Below, one piece after another: positions 44,956 to 57,482 of a stretch of 64,000 nt of DNA. Origin of the DNA: Cryptomeria japonica. Taxonomy: Eukaryota > Streptophyta > Pinopsida > Cupressales > Cupressaceae. The notes under the pieces are model-generated. The model did not search any database, had not been told where the DNA came from, and saw nothing but the letters and a program-made list of their open reading frames with translations. Location of the stretch: the NCBI RefSeq assembly GCF_030272615.1, contig NC_081406.1, positions 263,466,624 to 263,530,623 of the forward strand, in the 5' to 3' direction. A program made the position numbers and the translations under genes. The stretch's first letter is position 1; every line of letters begins with the position of its first letter.

Positions 44956-46825
44956 CTCTTGCCCTCGATCCATTTTGGGTGCAGGAGACATCAAAGTACA
45001 ACTGCCATGTGGAGGATGTGGTAACGGCCATAATGAACTCATCTAGTAATTCAGTGAGGAGAGGATGGTCCCTTGGAAGTGGAGCTTCAACCAATTGATC
45101 TGCAATAACTTGTCCCTTGATTGCTTTTTTGTCCACATATTCGATGTCAAACTCACTTAGGAGCATGACCCATTTGGCGGTTCTACCAGTGAGAGCAACT
45201 TTTGACAGGAGATATTTAAGTGGATTAGTTTTAGCAATCAACTTTGTTTTGTTGTTTAGCATATAGTGTCGGAATTTTTGCATGCTAAACACCAATGCTA
45301 AGCATGCTCTTTCAATGGGGGTATAATTGAGTTCATATCCTACCAGTGTTCGACTGATGTAGTAAATGGCATGTTCCTTCCCTTGGTCATCTGTCTATGC
45401 CAATAATGCCCCCAATGCCACTACAGTAACACATATATACAAAATAAGGTGTTTTCCAGGAGTAGGAGGCATCAACACTAGAGGTGATGCTAGATATTCT
45501 TTCAGTTTCTCAAAGGTCTTTTGGCATAAGTAGTCCCATTTGAATTTTGTGTCTTTACACAATAGGTGTGCAAATGGATGGCACTTGTCTGCTAGCTGTG
45601 AAATGAAACATCTGACTGATTGGAGTTTTCCCTGGAGACTGCGTAGTTGTCTGAGAGTCTTTGGTGGAGGCATTTCCAAAATAGCTTTTACCTTTGCGGG
45701 ATCGACCTCGATACCTCTGCGGGAAATAATGAATCCTAGTAGTTTTCCCGATGTGACGCCAAACACACACTTTTTGGGATTTAGGTGCAGTTTGTATTTT
45801 TTCAATCTTTCGAAGATCTGTTTTAGAATGGGGATGTGTTCTTGTCTTGTCTTGGATTTGCCTAGCAGATCATCCACATAGTCCTCCATAATTTTGTGCA
45901 AGAGGTCATGAAAAATTGTTGTCATTGCACGTTGATATGTAGCTCCAACATTTTTAAGGCCAAAAGGCATGACCCGGTAACAAAAAGTACCCCATGGTGT
46001 TGTAAATGCGGTTTTATGCTAATCCTCATCTGCAATCTTGATTTGGTTGTATCCAAAAAATCCATCCATAAATGAGAGCATCTCATGTCTTGCTATAAGG
46101 TCCACAATCATATCTATATTAGGGAGCAGGAAATCATCTTTAGGACAAGCTCTATTTAGATCTCGGAAATCTGTGCAGATGTGGATGCCCCCAACTAGTT
46201 TGCCAACAGGTACAATGTTGGAAACCCATTCAACGTAGTCTATAGGTTTGATGAATTCTGCATCTAACATATTTTGGAGTTCCACCTTGACCAGGAGTGC
46301 AATATGTGGGTGGATTTTGCGCAATTTTTGTTTTACAAGTTTTGCATCTGGGCGAACAACAAGATTGTGAACCACCAAGGCAGGGTCCAACCTTGGCATA
46401 TTGGCATAGGACCATGCAAAATTGATTTTTACCTCTGTAAGGAAGTTGATGAAATCTTGTTTCTCTTTTTCCGTGAGGGACTTAGCAATGTGAACATTTT
46501 GTGGGATGACTTCGGTGCCCATGTTGATGATGTATGTTTCTTCTATCAACAAATTCGATCTATCCTGTGGAAGGTAACCAATGGTAGGGAGGTCAAGTCC
46601 CTCATCATCAAGTGCCTCTTCTAGGTTTTCACTTTCGGATACACCCTTTGTTTTTATTTTTTGTTCATCCAAAGGTGCCTCAGGGAGGTTTTCACCTAGG
46701 GAATCATGTCTTTTCCTTTTATTATCTTTTTTGTGGCTAAGGGCATTGTCCTGATTACCAAAGTATCCCTTTTCATGTAGTTGGATACCCTCGATCCCGT
46801 TACAATCTTCTAGATTTTGTGTCAT
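44956..46825 (-). pseudogene. Tat-clade reverse transcriptase and RNase H region
   Basis: In minus order: NFAWSYANMPRLDPALVVHN, then ICTDFRDLNRACPKDDF and EMLSFMDGFFGYNQIKIADE. Next come MPFGLKNVGATYQRAM and the catalytic MEDYVDDLLGKSK, then CVFGVTSGKLLGFIISRRGI. The Ty3-type RNase H follows (AKWVMLLSEFDIEYVDKKAI), and the proximal part of the archaeal-type RNase H (WQLYFDVSCTQ). This converts element RNA to DNA. The domain order is complete up to the nested insertion. A fossil with several breaks. Confidence 0.9.
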
Positions 46826-47188
46826 CGGGAGAGAAATGAGAGCATTATTGTCGACGCAGATATCTAAAGTGGGTTTGTCTCATTGGCCCCAGTCAATGAG
46901 TTCAAGATGGACAAGATATAGCTCATGTGAAGTGGGAGGGGTTACGGGGGTGATGGTATTGATGTAAACATCAGAGAAGATATCTTTCTCGTATTCATAA
47001 GGCATTTCGTGGAATTCCTCTTCGTCAACACTTTTGATATCCAAAGAAGGACTAGAAGGGGCACCGACGATAGTAATCTTAGGCATCGGGGTGTACCCTA
47101 AGCCTCTATTGTATTTGTAGGAGATAAGATTTATGGGTGTTTTTCTTCCTTTCTCCTCTGGTCCCAGGCCGTGTCCTTTGTAACCCAT
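46826..47188 (-). pseudogene. G-patch-like segment between protease and RT
   Basis: GYKGHGLGPEEKGRKTPINL and YNRGLGYTPMP resemble the G-patch-like glycine motif that Tat-clade polyproteins carry between protease and reverse transcriptase. An acidic linker follows (SVDEEEFHEMPYEYEKDIFS). It probably binds nucleic acid (family knowledge, not tested). Confidence 0.6.
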
Positions 47189-48297
47189 TTTTCAAGTATG
47201 ACAGATGCTTTTGGGTACATTTTTTTGGATACTTTTGCTGGATCATCATCCTCTTCCCAGTATAACCACAAAGAGACATCTGCTTCAAGGCTCTCCTCAT
47301 TAAGTAGGCACCATTGCTGGAAGATGGTATTTTGGCATTGCAAGACTGGTTTCGGGTCCTTTTTGAGCTCTTTTGGTTTGCCAAATGACTTAGGAGAGAG
47401 AGGGAGGTTGCCTATTAATAAGACGTCCTCTGATTTGTATTCTCCAAAGCCATTGTCCAAGATCTTGATTTGATTATCTGGTTGAGATGAAGTGGAGGCA
47501 ACATTTGATGTGTCAGATGGAGGTGTTGGTGAGGGTCTATTTAATGGACAATGATACAGATGCTTCCCCTCTAATAGTTTGCAATATTGAAAAGGTTGGG
47601 GATCACCTTTGATAGTGATCTCTCTTCCATTATAGGGGAATTTGATGCATTGGTGATAGGTGGAGCGTACGGCCTGCAAGGAATGAATCCATGGCCATCC
47701 GAGGAGAATGTTGTAGGGGAGATCAAGATCTAGTACTTGGCAAGGGGTTTCAATTGTAATGGGGCCCACTTGAAGAGGCAAGGTGATCATGCCCTTTGAA
47801 ACTCTTTCTACATCATCATATGTCTTTATTGTGATCCTTCCTGATGTGTCTACCAGATCCCTAGAAAGTCCCAATTGTTTTATTAATTTGTATGTACACA
47901 GATTAAGCCCAGATCCACCGTCTATCACAATACGTTTGACTTTATGCTTGTGGATAAGAGCTTCGATATGCAAAGGTTTGTTATGGTCTTCATCTGTGGG
48001 AGCATCTTTGGAGGTAAAAACAAGGTGTTGCAGGGTAGCAAGGTTTCCAATGAGGGATTAGAATTAAGTGGCGTCGATGTTATCAGGAACGTGTGATTCA
48101 AGAAGGGCTTGTTCCAAAATTTCTTTATGGACTAGGGAAGTCTTAAGAAGTTCCAAAATGGAGATCTATGCGGGGGTCCTCCGAAGTTGGTCAAGGAGGT
48201 CATATCGATGAGTGGAAGACATGGATGGGGGATTTGGTGGGGGAGGGATTCCTTGGATGGTGACTTTACCTCAGCGTGTAGTTACATTGCAGTCATT
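47131..48297 (-). pseudogene. Tat-clade aspartic protease region
   Basis: The motif VIDGGSGLNLCTYKLIKQLG is the plant gypsy protease active-site region. VLDLDLPYNILLGWPWIHSL then gives the C-terminal ILLGWPW block. The protease would cut Gag-Pol. Upstream (48,000-48,297) is linker. A fossil with few breaks. Confidence 0.82.
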
Positions 48298-50483
48298 CTA
48301 GAAATGGGAGGTGGAATGCGTGGTGCCTAGAATGACTATCCTAGCAGGATTTGGTCTATTTTGGGAAGAAGGAGGATTAACTCCTTGGATGGTTATGACA
48401 TTGACATGATTGTCTATAGGTTCAATGCAACCTACTAAAAAATCAAAGTCGGTTATGTGATTAGTGTAGTCATAACCCATTGCGTTAGATGATGAGCCTT
48501 TTCCTTTATCATGCTTCGGGAAGGGTTCCTGGTACATTTTCAGTTTGTCATTGTTATTACTAGGTTTTGCATTTGCTACTTCAATCTTACCCCTATCAAT
48601 GAGATCTTGTATGTAGATTTTCAGTTTCATACACTTTCGTGTGTCATGCCCCTTGATACGATGGTATTCACAATACTCATTTTCATTATACCATCTAGGT
48701 TTAGGTTGATTGGGGTCAAACGGGTGAGTGATTGGAAAAACCACTGCACCTGCTTGGAAAAGTTTTTGAAACACCATTTCAATAGGTTCAGCCAGAGGAG
48801 TGAAGTCTCTTGGAGTCCTGTTATTCGATCGAGGTGGTCGTCTCTAGATTGAGACATTGTTGTGAGGTTTTTGGGATTGATTTTGATTGTTTTGATTATT
48901 GAATTGATGATTATTGGTGGTGGATTTTGGGGGAGCAGCCATGGTTTGGACCCGCTTTGCATCAGTTACACCATCATTGACCACGTTTTTGTTTCTAGAC
49001 CAAAATTTTGGCTTGTCGTTATGATAAGAGGAAAAAATTTGTGTCGACTTCTAGTAATGTTTCAAGGTTCCTTCCTCCAACAACACACATTCGAGGGCGA
49101 GGGCCTTATCGGTCAATTTTTGGAAGGATTTGATACATTGGGATATTAAGGGTCTCAAAATTTCAAGCACCAAGTTCTTTTGAAATAGCTCAATTTGATG
49201 TTGTTCTGGCATGTCCCACTAGAATTTCTTGATAAGATGTTGCCATCTTTGTAGGAAATTGGCAATGGTTTCTCTAGGCCTTTGTTTTGTATTGCACGGG
49301 TCCATCATAGAAACATCATTAACCATGTTGTAAGCATAGTGGGCCACAAATTTTTGTGCCAAGTCTGGAAAGGAGACAATAGAACCTCATGGTAGAGATG
49401 AGAACCATGCCAGGGCGTCTCCCGTGAGGCTCTTGGGAAAGAGTCTGCAAAGATAAAGGTCACTATAGGAGACTTCTTGGTATAAGATGTGGAATTCTCG
49501 GACATGGTCGTGGGGGTCTCCTTTGCCTTCATACTTGGTGAATTTGGGGATCTCAAATCCTGGGGGTAGGGTGAAACTGATATAGATGGGTCGTAATGAC
49601 AAGGGAAAAACTCTTCAAATGAGTAAATTTTCCTTTTATTAGTCCTTTCTTTCATGCCCTTGATGATATTTTTCATGTCTTGAATTTCCTTGATGAGGTC
49701 TTGTTGTGGACTTTGATAATGATGAATTGTATTTGCCCCAAGAATCGAATGAGCCAAAGAAGGTGCACCACCACCAATATATTGATATGATGAGGAGGCG
49801 GGAACATGGGATGTGCAAACTGATGTCGCAGGGATTTGTGTGATAGTTGGTTGCAGTCTGCAAACTATTGTGACAGGATTGAGTACGGCTCGGATAAAAA
49901 TTGCGATGTTGTTGGCATGAAGGGAAGTTTGTGGAATAGAAATATGTGGTTGAATGAAAGGAGGTGGTATAGAAGTGTGTTGGATAATAGATGAGATCGG
50001 ATTTGATAGTGGTATAGATGGTAAGGAGGAAGAAGGTGGGATGGAGACCACGGTGGGATATGTCACGGGTGGTATTGATTGAGCTTGTATGATTGATGGG
50101 GCTGCAATTGATTGAGTCTGAATAATAGGTGCAACACTTTGTGTGGGAGTGAGGTCTCCTTGTGGTTGTTGGGCGAGGGCAGATCTATTAAATTCAGGCG
50201 GAAGTTGAGCTCCATTTTCAAGGAGAGTTTTTAGAAGTGAAGTAGGATTGTGTTGAATAAACTTTTCCATCATCTCTTGGTTATAAGAATTCGCTAGGAA
50301 AGTTTGCACTTTCGGAGAAAGTTCATCTTGGCTAACCATGTTAGGATTTTGGCTTTGATCTTGATTGCTACTTTGCCCACTTTGTGTAGGATCTTGTGTG
50401 GGATCTTCATATAGGGCTATAATGTCCAACATGCCATATTGTTGTTTAGCCATCTTTCTCTTTTGGGATCGAGTTGTAACCAT
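48298..50483 (-). pseudogene. Tat-clade gag region
   Basis: It starts MVTTRSQKRKMAKQQYGMLD, passes through a Gln/Pro/Ser/Ile-rich stretch, then the conserved gag core (GFEIPKFTKYEGKGDPHDHV, LYLCRLFPKSLTGDALAWFS). Further on is WYNENEYCEYHRIKGHDTRK with CMKLKIYIQDLIDRGKIEV, the zinc-knuckle-like C-terminal part typical of Tat Gag. Gag forms the particle shell. Several breaks. The second frame over 48,627-48,962 belongs to the same region. Confidence 0.85.
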
Positions 50484-52920
50484 ACATGAATAACCTTGGA
50501 AAAGTTTGGAGGTGGGAATTTGTGATGAAGGGACTTAGCAAGATATTTGTGGAATTTTGGATTTTGTCTTTTATGACAAGGGATTTTGTTGATTGGTATG
50601 GTTCTTGGATTAGAGCCCAGATTTGATTAGAATTTGACACCTTAGTCCTTGGATGAGTATTTTAGGTGGCAAATGCAACCACAAGAAAGGTGATGACCAA
50701 GTTGGGTAGAATTTAGACCTTGGATTGATGACTAAAAAGCCTCTCTTATCCCAAGGGTTGACTAATGATCCTAAGAAAAGTAAAGACGTGAGTTAAGAGT
50801 CTTGATCGACTCAAAAAGGATTAGGCAAAAGGTACTTGGAGAGGATTCTCCTTCAAGTACGAGAGCCAATTGATTAATGATGAGGTCTAAATAAAATTTC
50901 ACAAGGCATGTAACTTTAATGTGAGGTTAAATTGGATTAGAGGATGATTGGATTTTGATTTTGATAATTGATTGGATAACGGTGGGAGATTGATTTGATG
51001 TGCTAAGTCCTTAGGAAATTTGAGGATGATTGATGGAGGAGGTATGATAGTGATGGTTTAGAAGAAACTTGATGACTAGGTTTCTCTTGGCATGAACATG
51101 ACTCGATGGAGGATCGATTCGAATGGCAAGTTATATGAAGGGACATGACCACCCTAATTTGGATGGTAGTTGGTGTTTCAAAAGGACAAACTTGAATATT
51201 GATGGAGAGGATGGACTCTTAGCTTCTCTCTTAGGCTTATGAAACAGGGGACAAATGGAGCTTTGACACAATTTTGGATTTTGTGTAGGTAGTGTCTTGG
51301 ACAATTGTTTGTGTCTTGAAAAGTGTTTTGCAAAGTGTTTGGGGATAATGACGTGTTTTTAGTCTACTCTTGGCAAGTATGTACCAAACAAAGGAAACAC
51401 AATGATCAAATTCATGTTAACTCAAAGACACTCATGCTCATATACAACATTCTTAAGGTTGGCAAGGACAATAGTCATTGGACCCCAATCGGTTTTCCAG
51501 CTACGCTTACCTAGAGAAGACACTTAGATGCTTGACTCCACTAGCTCCCCTCCATGACACTCACTTCTCGGGGCAGCCAAACATCAATTCCCATAAAAAC
51601 TCCTCATGGCGAACTTTGTGTCTCTACTAAGGGTTGTAAAAATATGGGTGGCTTCGGAGGTCCGACCTCCTGCACCAATGACTAAAAGGTTTTTGGCTAC
51701 TATGAACAAGGTATTTAGTAAGTCTTCCCATTAGGAGCTACCCTTCGAAGTTGTGCAAGCACAATTGAGGCCTGTAGCCCAATGAAGCACCAAGAACTTA
51801 GTAATCACGCAAGCGTGATTGAGATCTCTAGGATCCTACTAAGCACCCAATGTGAGAGTGAACTCTCATATAGCCCCAACCATTAACCCTTTCGTAGTCA
51901 ATGGCCTATTTATTATAGTGAGTTGGGAACCCCAGGTCCGGGTGTACTCACTTGGGTCGTTCCCCTCTTACCTTCTCAAAGAGAAAGTTGGGAGGGTAGA
52001 CCCAGTAGAGGAAAACACACAATCAAACAAGAAAAGGTTGGAGGGTCTAGATTTCTGTTCGTCTAGCTAGACGAGAGCATACTCTCCTACCTTTACGCTT
52101 TTCTTAAAAAGACATGCAAGACAAAGGTTCATTCCATTTTAATTAATATATAAGTGCCTAATTTAAATAAATGAACAATATTTGGTTGAATTTGCTTAGG
52201 CAACCTACAAAACAGTGAGATTAGTAGTTTTTTCTGATTTTCTGAGTCTTGAACGGTCGGATTAAGTTGCAAAACTAAAATAATAGAAATTAGTCCTAAC
52301 TATACTACACATACAACACACACACCGAAGTGAAGTCACCCACACCAAAATGCCTGCGTAGGTGCCGAAATGCTTGCGTACGCGCTGAACCAAATAAAAC
52401 CAGTAAACAAATTGACAAATCACACAAAATAGGAAGGGATTTTATACCTATCTGTCGCACTGGTCAGAAACGCATGCGCTCGCGCTAAAACTAAAAAACA
52501 GAGATCGATAGGAGTTAGCGGGTAAAATTTCAAAATTCAATTCCAAATAACAGAGCAGTGATTTTGGAAAAAATAGTCATGCTGGTTTGAATCGGACGCG
52601 CTAAAACGCTTATGCTCGTACCAAAACGCCTGCACACGCGGCAAAGAAACAAACAGAGAGTGAATTTTTATTTTTATTTTTAAATTTAGAAGCGAAAAAA
52701 AACAAAACTAAATGTTAGGATGCAGTCGTGCTGATGCGTGTGCGCTTGCACTGATGCGCCTGCGCTCACACCAAAACAAGTTTTCTGTCACGCTAAACCT
52801 GAGGCGTTCGCGCTGATTTGCAGTCTCTCGCACTGTTCTGGAACCTGCGTCTCACGACTCATAAAAACTCATAAAAAATATTAGTTTTTAGGGACATGGG
52901 TCCCACCGGGCATGCTAGGA
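50484..52920 (-). other. Long 5' leader of the Tat-clade element
   Basis: 2.4 kb of non-coding sequence between the 5' LTR and gag. 50,640-51,300 has loosely repeated 'GATTGATT/GGATTGG' words. 52,300-52,860 holds GC-rich words such as TGCGCCTGCGCTCACACC and ACGCATGCGCTCGCGCT. Small frames at 51,323-51,514 and 51,852-52,070 are unsupported. I could not assign the tRNA primer: the bases next to the LTR (TCCTAGCATGCCCGGTGGGA on minus) match no primer I recognise. Confidence 0.55.
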
Positions 52921-54217
52921 TGAAGAGGGGAAAATATTAGTGAGGTGGATTAGATAGCAAATACGCAAATCAAACATATAATCATATGGAATCCAAAGAC
53001 ATAATTTGAAATGCTCAAAACAAGGACAAATGCATATACCTCACAAAAACCAATACATTCTCCTTCGGATGGAGCTTGATGAAGTGAAGGCGCCCTTGGA
53101 TGATGCTCCACTTGATCTGCTCCTCTTTCTTATTTGATGTGGATGGCTCTCCAATGTTGTGCACAATATGAAATGGATTTTAGGAGGATGATATGGATAA
53201 AATGATTAAGTGTGGATGAGATATGATTTGGACATGATAAGATTGCTAAGATGATTTCCTCGGCTCAAAAGGGCAGCATAAAATTACTAAACTTGGAGAT
53301 GAAGAATGAAGGGATGGAATTCTCAATTTATAGGAAGAGGAGAGGAAAAATGGATGGCTAGGATGGATTCAAGATGAAGGGCTAGGATTGTTTGTGAGCT
53401 CCCAAAAGGCCCAAGAGAGGGTGTGGAGACCAAGAGATATGCCTTAAAGGCATTTCTTGTCTCCATACTCCTCAAGGTACATTAGGAAGACTTCCCAAGG
53501 TATCTTGAGAAGAGCAAGGTGCATTGGGAAGACTTCCCAATGTGTCTTGAGAGGAGAAAGGGATGTGACATTCCTTGAAGAATGGGGAGGAGGAATTTAA
53601 AATTAATCAAAAAGGGATAATCATGGGGATTGGAGGAATAAGAAGGAATTAAAAATTCCTTGGGAGAGGAGATGCCTAGAGGATTGTGAGATTTTGAAAA
53701 TCTCACATTCACCTACGAAAAGAGCATTAAAAGCTAGTGCATGGATGGAAGGGACAAGGAGTTGACTTTGTGGCTAATCATGATGATTAGCCATTAACAA
53801 TTCATTAGGAGGGGGATTAGAGGAAATTTTAGGTGGGATTAGGATTTGTAGGAGGATTTGACTAGGAGAGAGAATGAGTGGAGGGAATTAAAAACTTGAA
53901 GAATAATGTTAAGTGGGTTTAGGGAGTTTCTAGAAGACTTTATTAGGTTAATGATGAATTAAGAAGATGATTTGTAGGAATCATGTAGGTTAACTAATTA
54001 ATAGAAATTAATTAACCAAGAGGAAGATTTGTGAGGATTTAATTTTTTAGAAGAATAAAGAAAGGGATTGATTTATTAAATAAATCAGTCACATACTATA
54101 GTGACAATATTAATTATATTTAATTAATGTTGAGGAGAATTTGAATTAACATAATTAATTAATTAATTATGTGAGGAATTAAAAATAATTAAAAATAATT
54201 ATTTTTAAGTGTCTACA
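52921..54217 (-). repeat. 5' LTR of the Tat-clade element
   Basis: 1,297 bp. Longer than its partner mainly because of an extra AATTAATT block near 54,160. It is followed on plus by CTCTC. Confidence 0.93.
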
Positions 54218-55208
54218 CTCTCGATGTGTTTCAAATATTTGGCATGCTTGATTGAAAGTCTACCCTCACACCGTTTCAGTCAAGCATTGTGTTATCTTCT
54301 AGTTGTTTTACTCCTTCAATTGATGTTAAATTGTATAGGTAGTTGATTGTTAGTATTTTGTACATGACACACATGTGTCTAGATATTTCCTTTGTGGTTG
54401 GTCTAATATCTCATTTCTCTCATAATCTGCATGATAGTCACTAGAATGATGTTAAATGTATCTTGAGGTATATTCATGCTAGCACATCATATTTTGGCAT
54501 TTACTAAACACTAGGAGACTCTTATGTTGTTGGATTAACTGACTTAGATTAGGTTGGTGATGTTGATGATCAATAGTTAGCTTATGGCTGTCTTTTGTCT
54601 TGGTTTTAGCCTCATTGCATGGTCTTGCAAGAAGCAATTTTATATTGCATTATCATCTACTAAGGTTGAGCATCGAGCAATTTTTATTGCTAGACAAGAG
54701 GTTATATGGTTTCATCAATTGTTAACAGAGTTTGGTTTTCCTCCTGAAGGTCCCACTTTTCTTTGGTGTGGCAATCAAAGTGTCATTCACATTTCTCGCA
54801 TTAGAGGACTAAGCACATTGAGATTCATATGCTCTTCATTCGATAGTTGATTCGGGATGATTTTCTCATCTTGGATTACATACCTATAGAGGAGCAAGTT
54901 GCAAACATTTTCACTAAGCCTTTGGCATCCCCTTGTTACCTTCTATTGTGATTGATGCTTGGGGTGAAGGAAGTTGTCCTTGGGGGGTCTTTATGAGTCC
55001 TTTTTGCAATTCATGTCTTTTTCATGCATTGCATCTCTCCATTTTGGAGAGATTTTTTTTCGCACATGGTTTTGTCATTTTCTCTTCTTAGGGAGATCTC
55101 TTTTTTGTACTTGGGTACCTAATTAGGCCTTTAGTTTTCGGTACCCATCTTGAATTAATGAATTTAGAGGTTTTTAACTTCTCCCTAAGTTTCACTTAAG
55201 GGGGATAT
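54218..55208 (+). pseudogene. Ty1/copia RT-RNase H fossil, right part
   Basis: Continuation of the fossil interrupted at 33,853. Copia RNase H motifs are visible: AWSCKKQFYIALSSTKVEHR, then AIFIARQEVIWFHQLL and LWCGNQSVIHIS. A downstream patch matches the usual 'EEQVANIFTKPL' end of copia Pol. Several breaks. A purine tract (AAGGGGGATA) at about 55,198-55,207 is the likely polypurine tract. Confidence 0.8.
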
Positions 55209-55494
55209 TAGAGCATTTTAACTTCTAGTTATGCTTTTTTGCTTAATTTCACTTAGTTGTGCTTTTAGTTCAGCTAGAGTTGATCTTTTTTTAGCTCCTC
55301 ATGCTTTCACTTTAGTTCTCCTAAATTTAGCTTAGGGAATATTTTTTATCTCTATAAAAGCACATCACTATGCATTGTAAATTATTTTGTAATCTTTGAT
55401 TTTGATGATTATATATTTCTTTTGTTGCTCTCATTTGTGGAAGGTGTTCTTCATTTGTTGTTAATCTTGTAGGTGCTTGTCTTGTAAAATTCAA
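55209..55494 (+). mobile_element. 3' LTR of the copia fossil
   Basis: After the purine tract comes TATTAGAGCATTTTAACTTC, the usual copia 'TGTTAGAG' position. A TATA-like CTATAAAAG lies at about 55,353, and the piece ends AAAATTCAACA. About 286 bp. No 5' partner remains in the window. Confidence 0.65.
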
Positions 55495-57257
55495 CATAGG
55501 TCAATAAAAACATTTTTGGGGGCACTATTTATGGAGTACCAATCCTAAGAATAACCATATACTAAAATTCTAATCATTAAATTTTTTGCTATATTGAAGA
55601 GCTGCTTACTTGTCATCATCAAACTTCAATTTTGTCGCTTGATAATGACTGATAAATGTAGGAAGGCAAGAGGAATTGTGAAAGGACAGAAAGTTCCAAC
55701 TTGTTTATGATCATCCTCTACACTTACTACGTACTAAAACCAAAATGAGTAAGAGGTCACACTGAACCTTGAAATCTCAAAATGGTGCACTGTGAAAATT
55801 TATGGGCTTTGAGGCTAGCATTATGCTACATGTATTGAGTCAGATCCATACTTAATGTAGATATAAAAATGGGGAAGATGGTCCAGGAAAATATTTTGAC
55901 CCCCATTGGACTTATTCTTTTTGAGAAACATTCATTAACCAATCAAGGATTGTGCCACAATAAGATTAGTGGTTCCAATAATTCTTGGAACCATTGAAAA
56001 CCCTAACACCATCACTCAACTTCAAATTATTTATCTACTTTATGAAATTTAAATCAGCCTTTACTTTTATTTCTCCATCTTTCCAAGATGATGATCGATT
56101 GTTCATTAAGAACCAAGAATTAATTTGTAGTTTCACCAATTCTTGGAACCACTAAAAGCTCTAACTTTCCCATACTTGTACAAATTTTACCAAATAAAAA
56201 ATAGAGACACCAAATAACACAATCTTTAAAATGATCTTTTTAAGTTACATGTATCTTTCTTATTATGCCCAAACCAACAATCAAAGTTCACCAAGAATTA
56301 AGAATTGATTGGCAGTTTAAATGATTCGTAAAACTACAAAAAGATCCTATTTCACATTACTTAAATATTTTAACCTCAAAAAAACCATATTGAAAATAGG
56401 AGAACCAATTAATCCCTTCTATAAGTTGGTTTGGAAAATACACACACCTTGCCCAAAACTAGCCTTAACTGTGGTTCTAGCCCCATTAATAACTAACTCA
56501 ATGCACAAGGAACCATGGTTGCACGTTGACTCGTCGATTTGCATGCCCTAATATTATAAAGGAGAGTTGAATAATAGTAAGAACCATCAATATTTCAACA
56601 ATTCTAGGAACCAAACAAATGAACTTCATTTTATTGAAAAAATGGCTAAGGCATGGGAATATTGGTGGTTGTTGCGAAATAGGGAACTAGGAAATTGTCA
56701 ATAGTTTTGATTATTTTTGAAATAGTTGTTGGTGTTGATAGAGGTTTCTATAAGTGCCAAAAGCTATGATAGGTCATAACTTCAATATATTAACTCTAAA
56801 CTTTTCTAATTTAAGAGGGAGATGCCTATTAAGTTTTTATACAACATGAGAGATTTAAATAAGTCCAAAACTTAGCCATATTTTGGATTTTTCAATATTT
56901 AGTAAATGACTAAGGACAAGGGAGGGGAGAAATCACCCAATAGAATATTTTAATAGGGTTTCCCTTATGTACATTCTCAAATTAGTTACCTACGAAAGGT
57001 CATGAAATGGGCACATTACATGCACACAAAAGGAAGGGACTCAAGTAAAAGGATAACAAGAAACTTGAGTCCCAACACCTTTCTTCCCAAAGACTTGCAT
57101 TTATCTACAAGTCTAGTATTATAAATAGGATCCATGCCTCTAAATAAATAAAATCACATTGTTTCCCCTCTTCTTAGTTTTATTATGTTGTGTAAATTAT
57201 TCTTACCTTCATGCTTAAAAGTTTTTTTTCTATTTTGTAGATATATGTTGTGTAATA
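55495..57257. other. Anonymous AT-rich region
   Basis: No domain or repeat family is visible. 'ACCAATTCTTGGAACCAC'-like phrases recur loosely at about 55,975, 56,135 and 56,590, which suggests old short duplications. TATTATAAATAGGA at about 57,118 is a TATA-like element upstream of the small frame at 57,258. Confidence 0.4.
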
Positions 57258-57482
57258 ATGGTTTTCAAGAACTATAAGTGGATTGCCTCTTCCCTCACAA
57301 TGATTATTTATTATCTTATGTTCATATTTGTTTGCATGAGCTATAAAATGGAGACCTCTATGAGTTTAAATGATCTTGTTGGTCCTATGTGCTACCATGG
57401 GCAAGGACGAAACTTGCCTAGATCTTTGATGCATCCATTTTTTAAAAAATTGTCTTCTCTCTTATCCTTATCAGATAAGTAG
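57258..57482 (+). CDS. Possible small secreted or membrane-anchored protein, 74 aa
   Basis: The uninterrupted frame begins MVFKNYKWIASSLTMIIYYL and continues hydrophobic to about residue 28, like a signal peptide or anchor. The polar remainder contains GPMCYHGQGRN and HPFFKKLSSLLSLSDK. A TATA-like TATAAATA is about 130 bp upstream, and TTTTCTATTTTGTAG directly before the ATG region resembles a splice acceptor. No known peptide-hormone motif was recognised and there is a single cysteine in the tail. It could equally be a chance frame in AT-rich DNA. Confidence 0.25.
   Translation: MVFKNYKWIASSLTMIIYYLMFIFVCMSYKMETSMSLNDLVGPMCYHGQGRNLPRSLMHPFFKKLSSLLSLSDK

Larger units (their letters stand above)
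33854..54217 (-). mobile_element. Ty3/gypsy Tat-clade element, 20.4 kb, fossil
   Basis: Two LTRs of about 1.29 kb in the same orientation, a 5-bp duplication (CTCTC) and a polypurine tract beside the 3' LTR define the ends. Order along the minus strand: 5' LTR, long leader, gag, protease, G-patch-like segment, reverse transcriptase, RNase H, second (archaeal-type) RNase H, integrase, then an opposite-strand plant-mobile-domain-like region, tandem repeats and the 3' LTR. The second RNase H is diagnostic of the Tat/Ogre/Retand clade. By eye the LTRs differ at about 41 of about 1,287 sites (roughly 3.2%). With conifer-like rates of 1-2 per 10^9 per year that is of the order of 7-16 million years (inference). 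It is broken in roughly ten or more places and contains a nested element at 42,115-44,950. Confidence 0.92.

Noticed and set aside
52900-52920. Possible primer-binding site of the Tat-clade element
   Set aside because: The bases next to the LTR do not match any tRNA 3' end I can name. Left unassigned rather than guessed.
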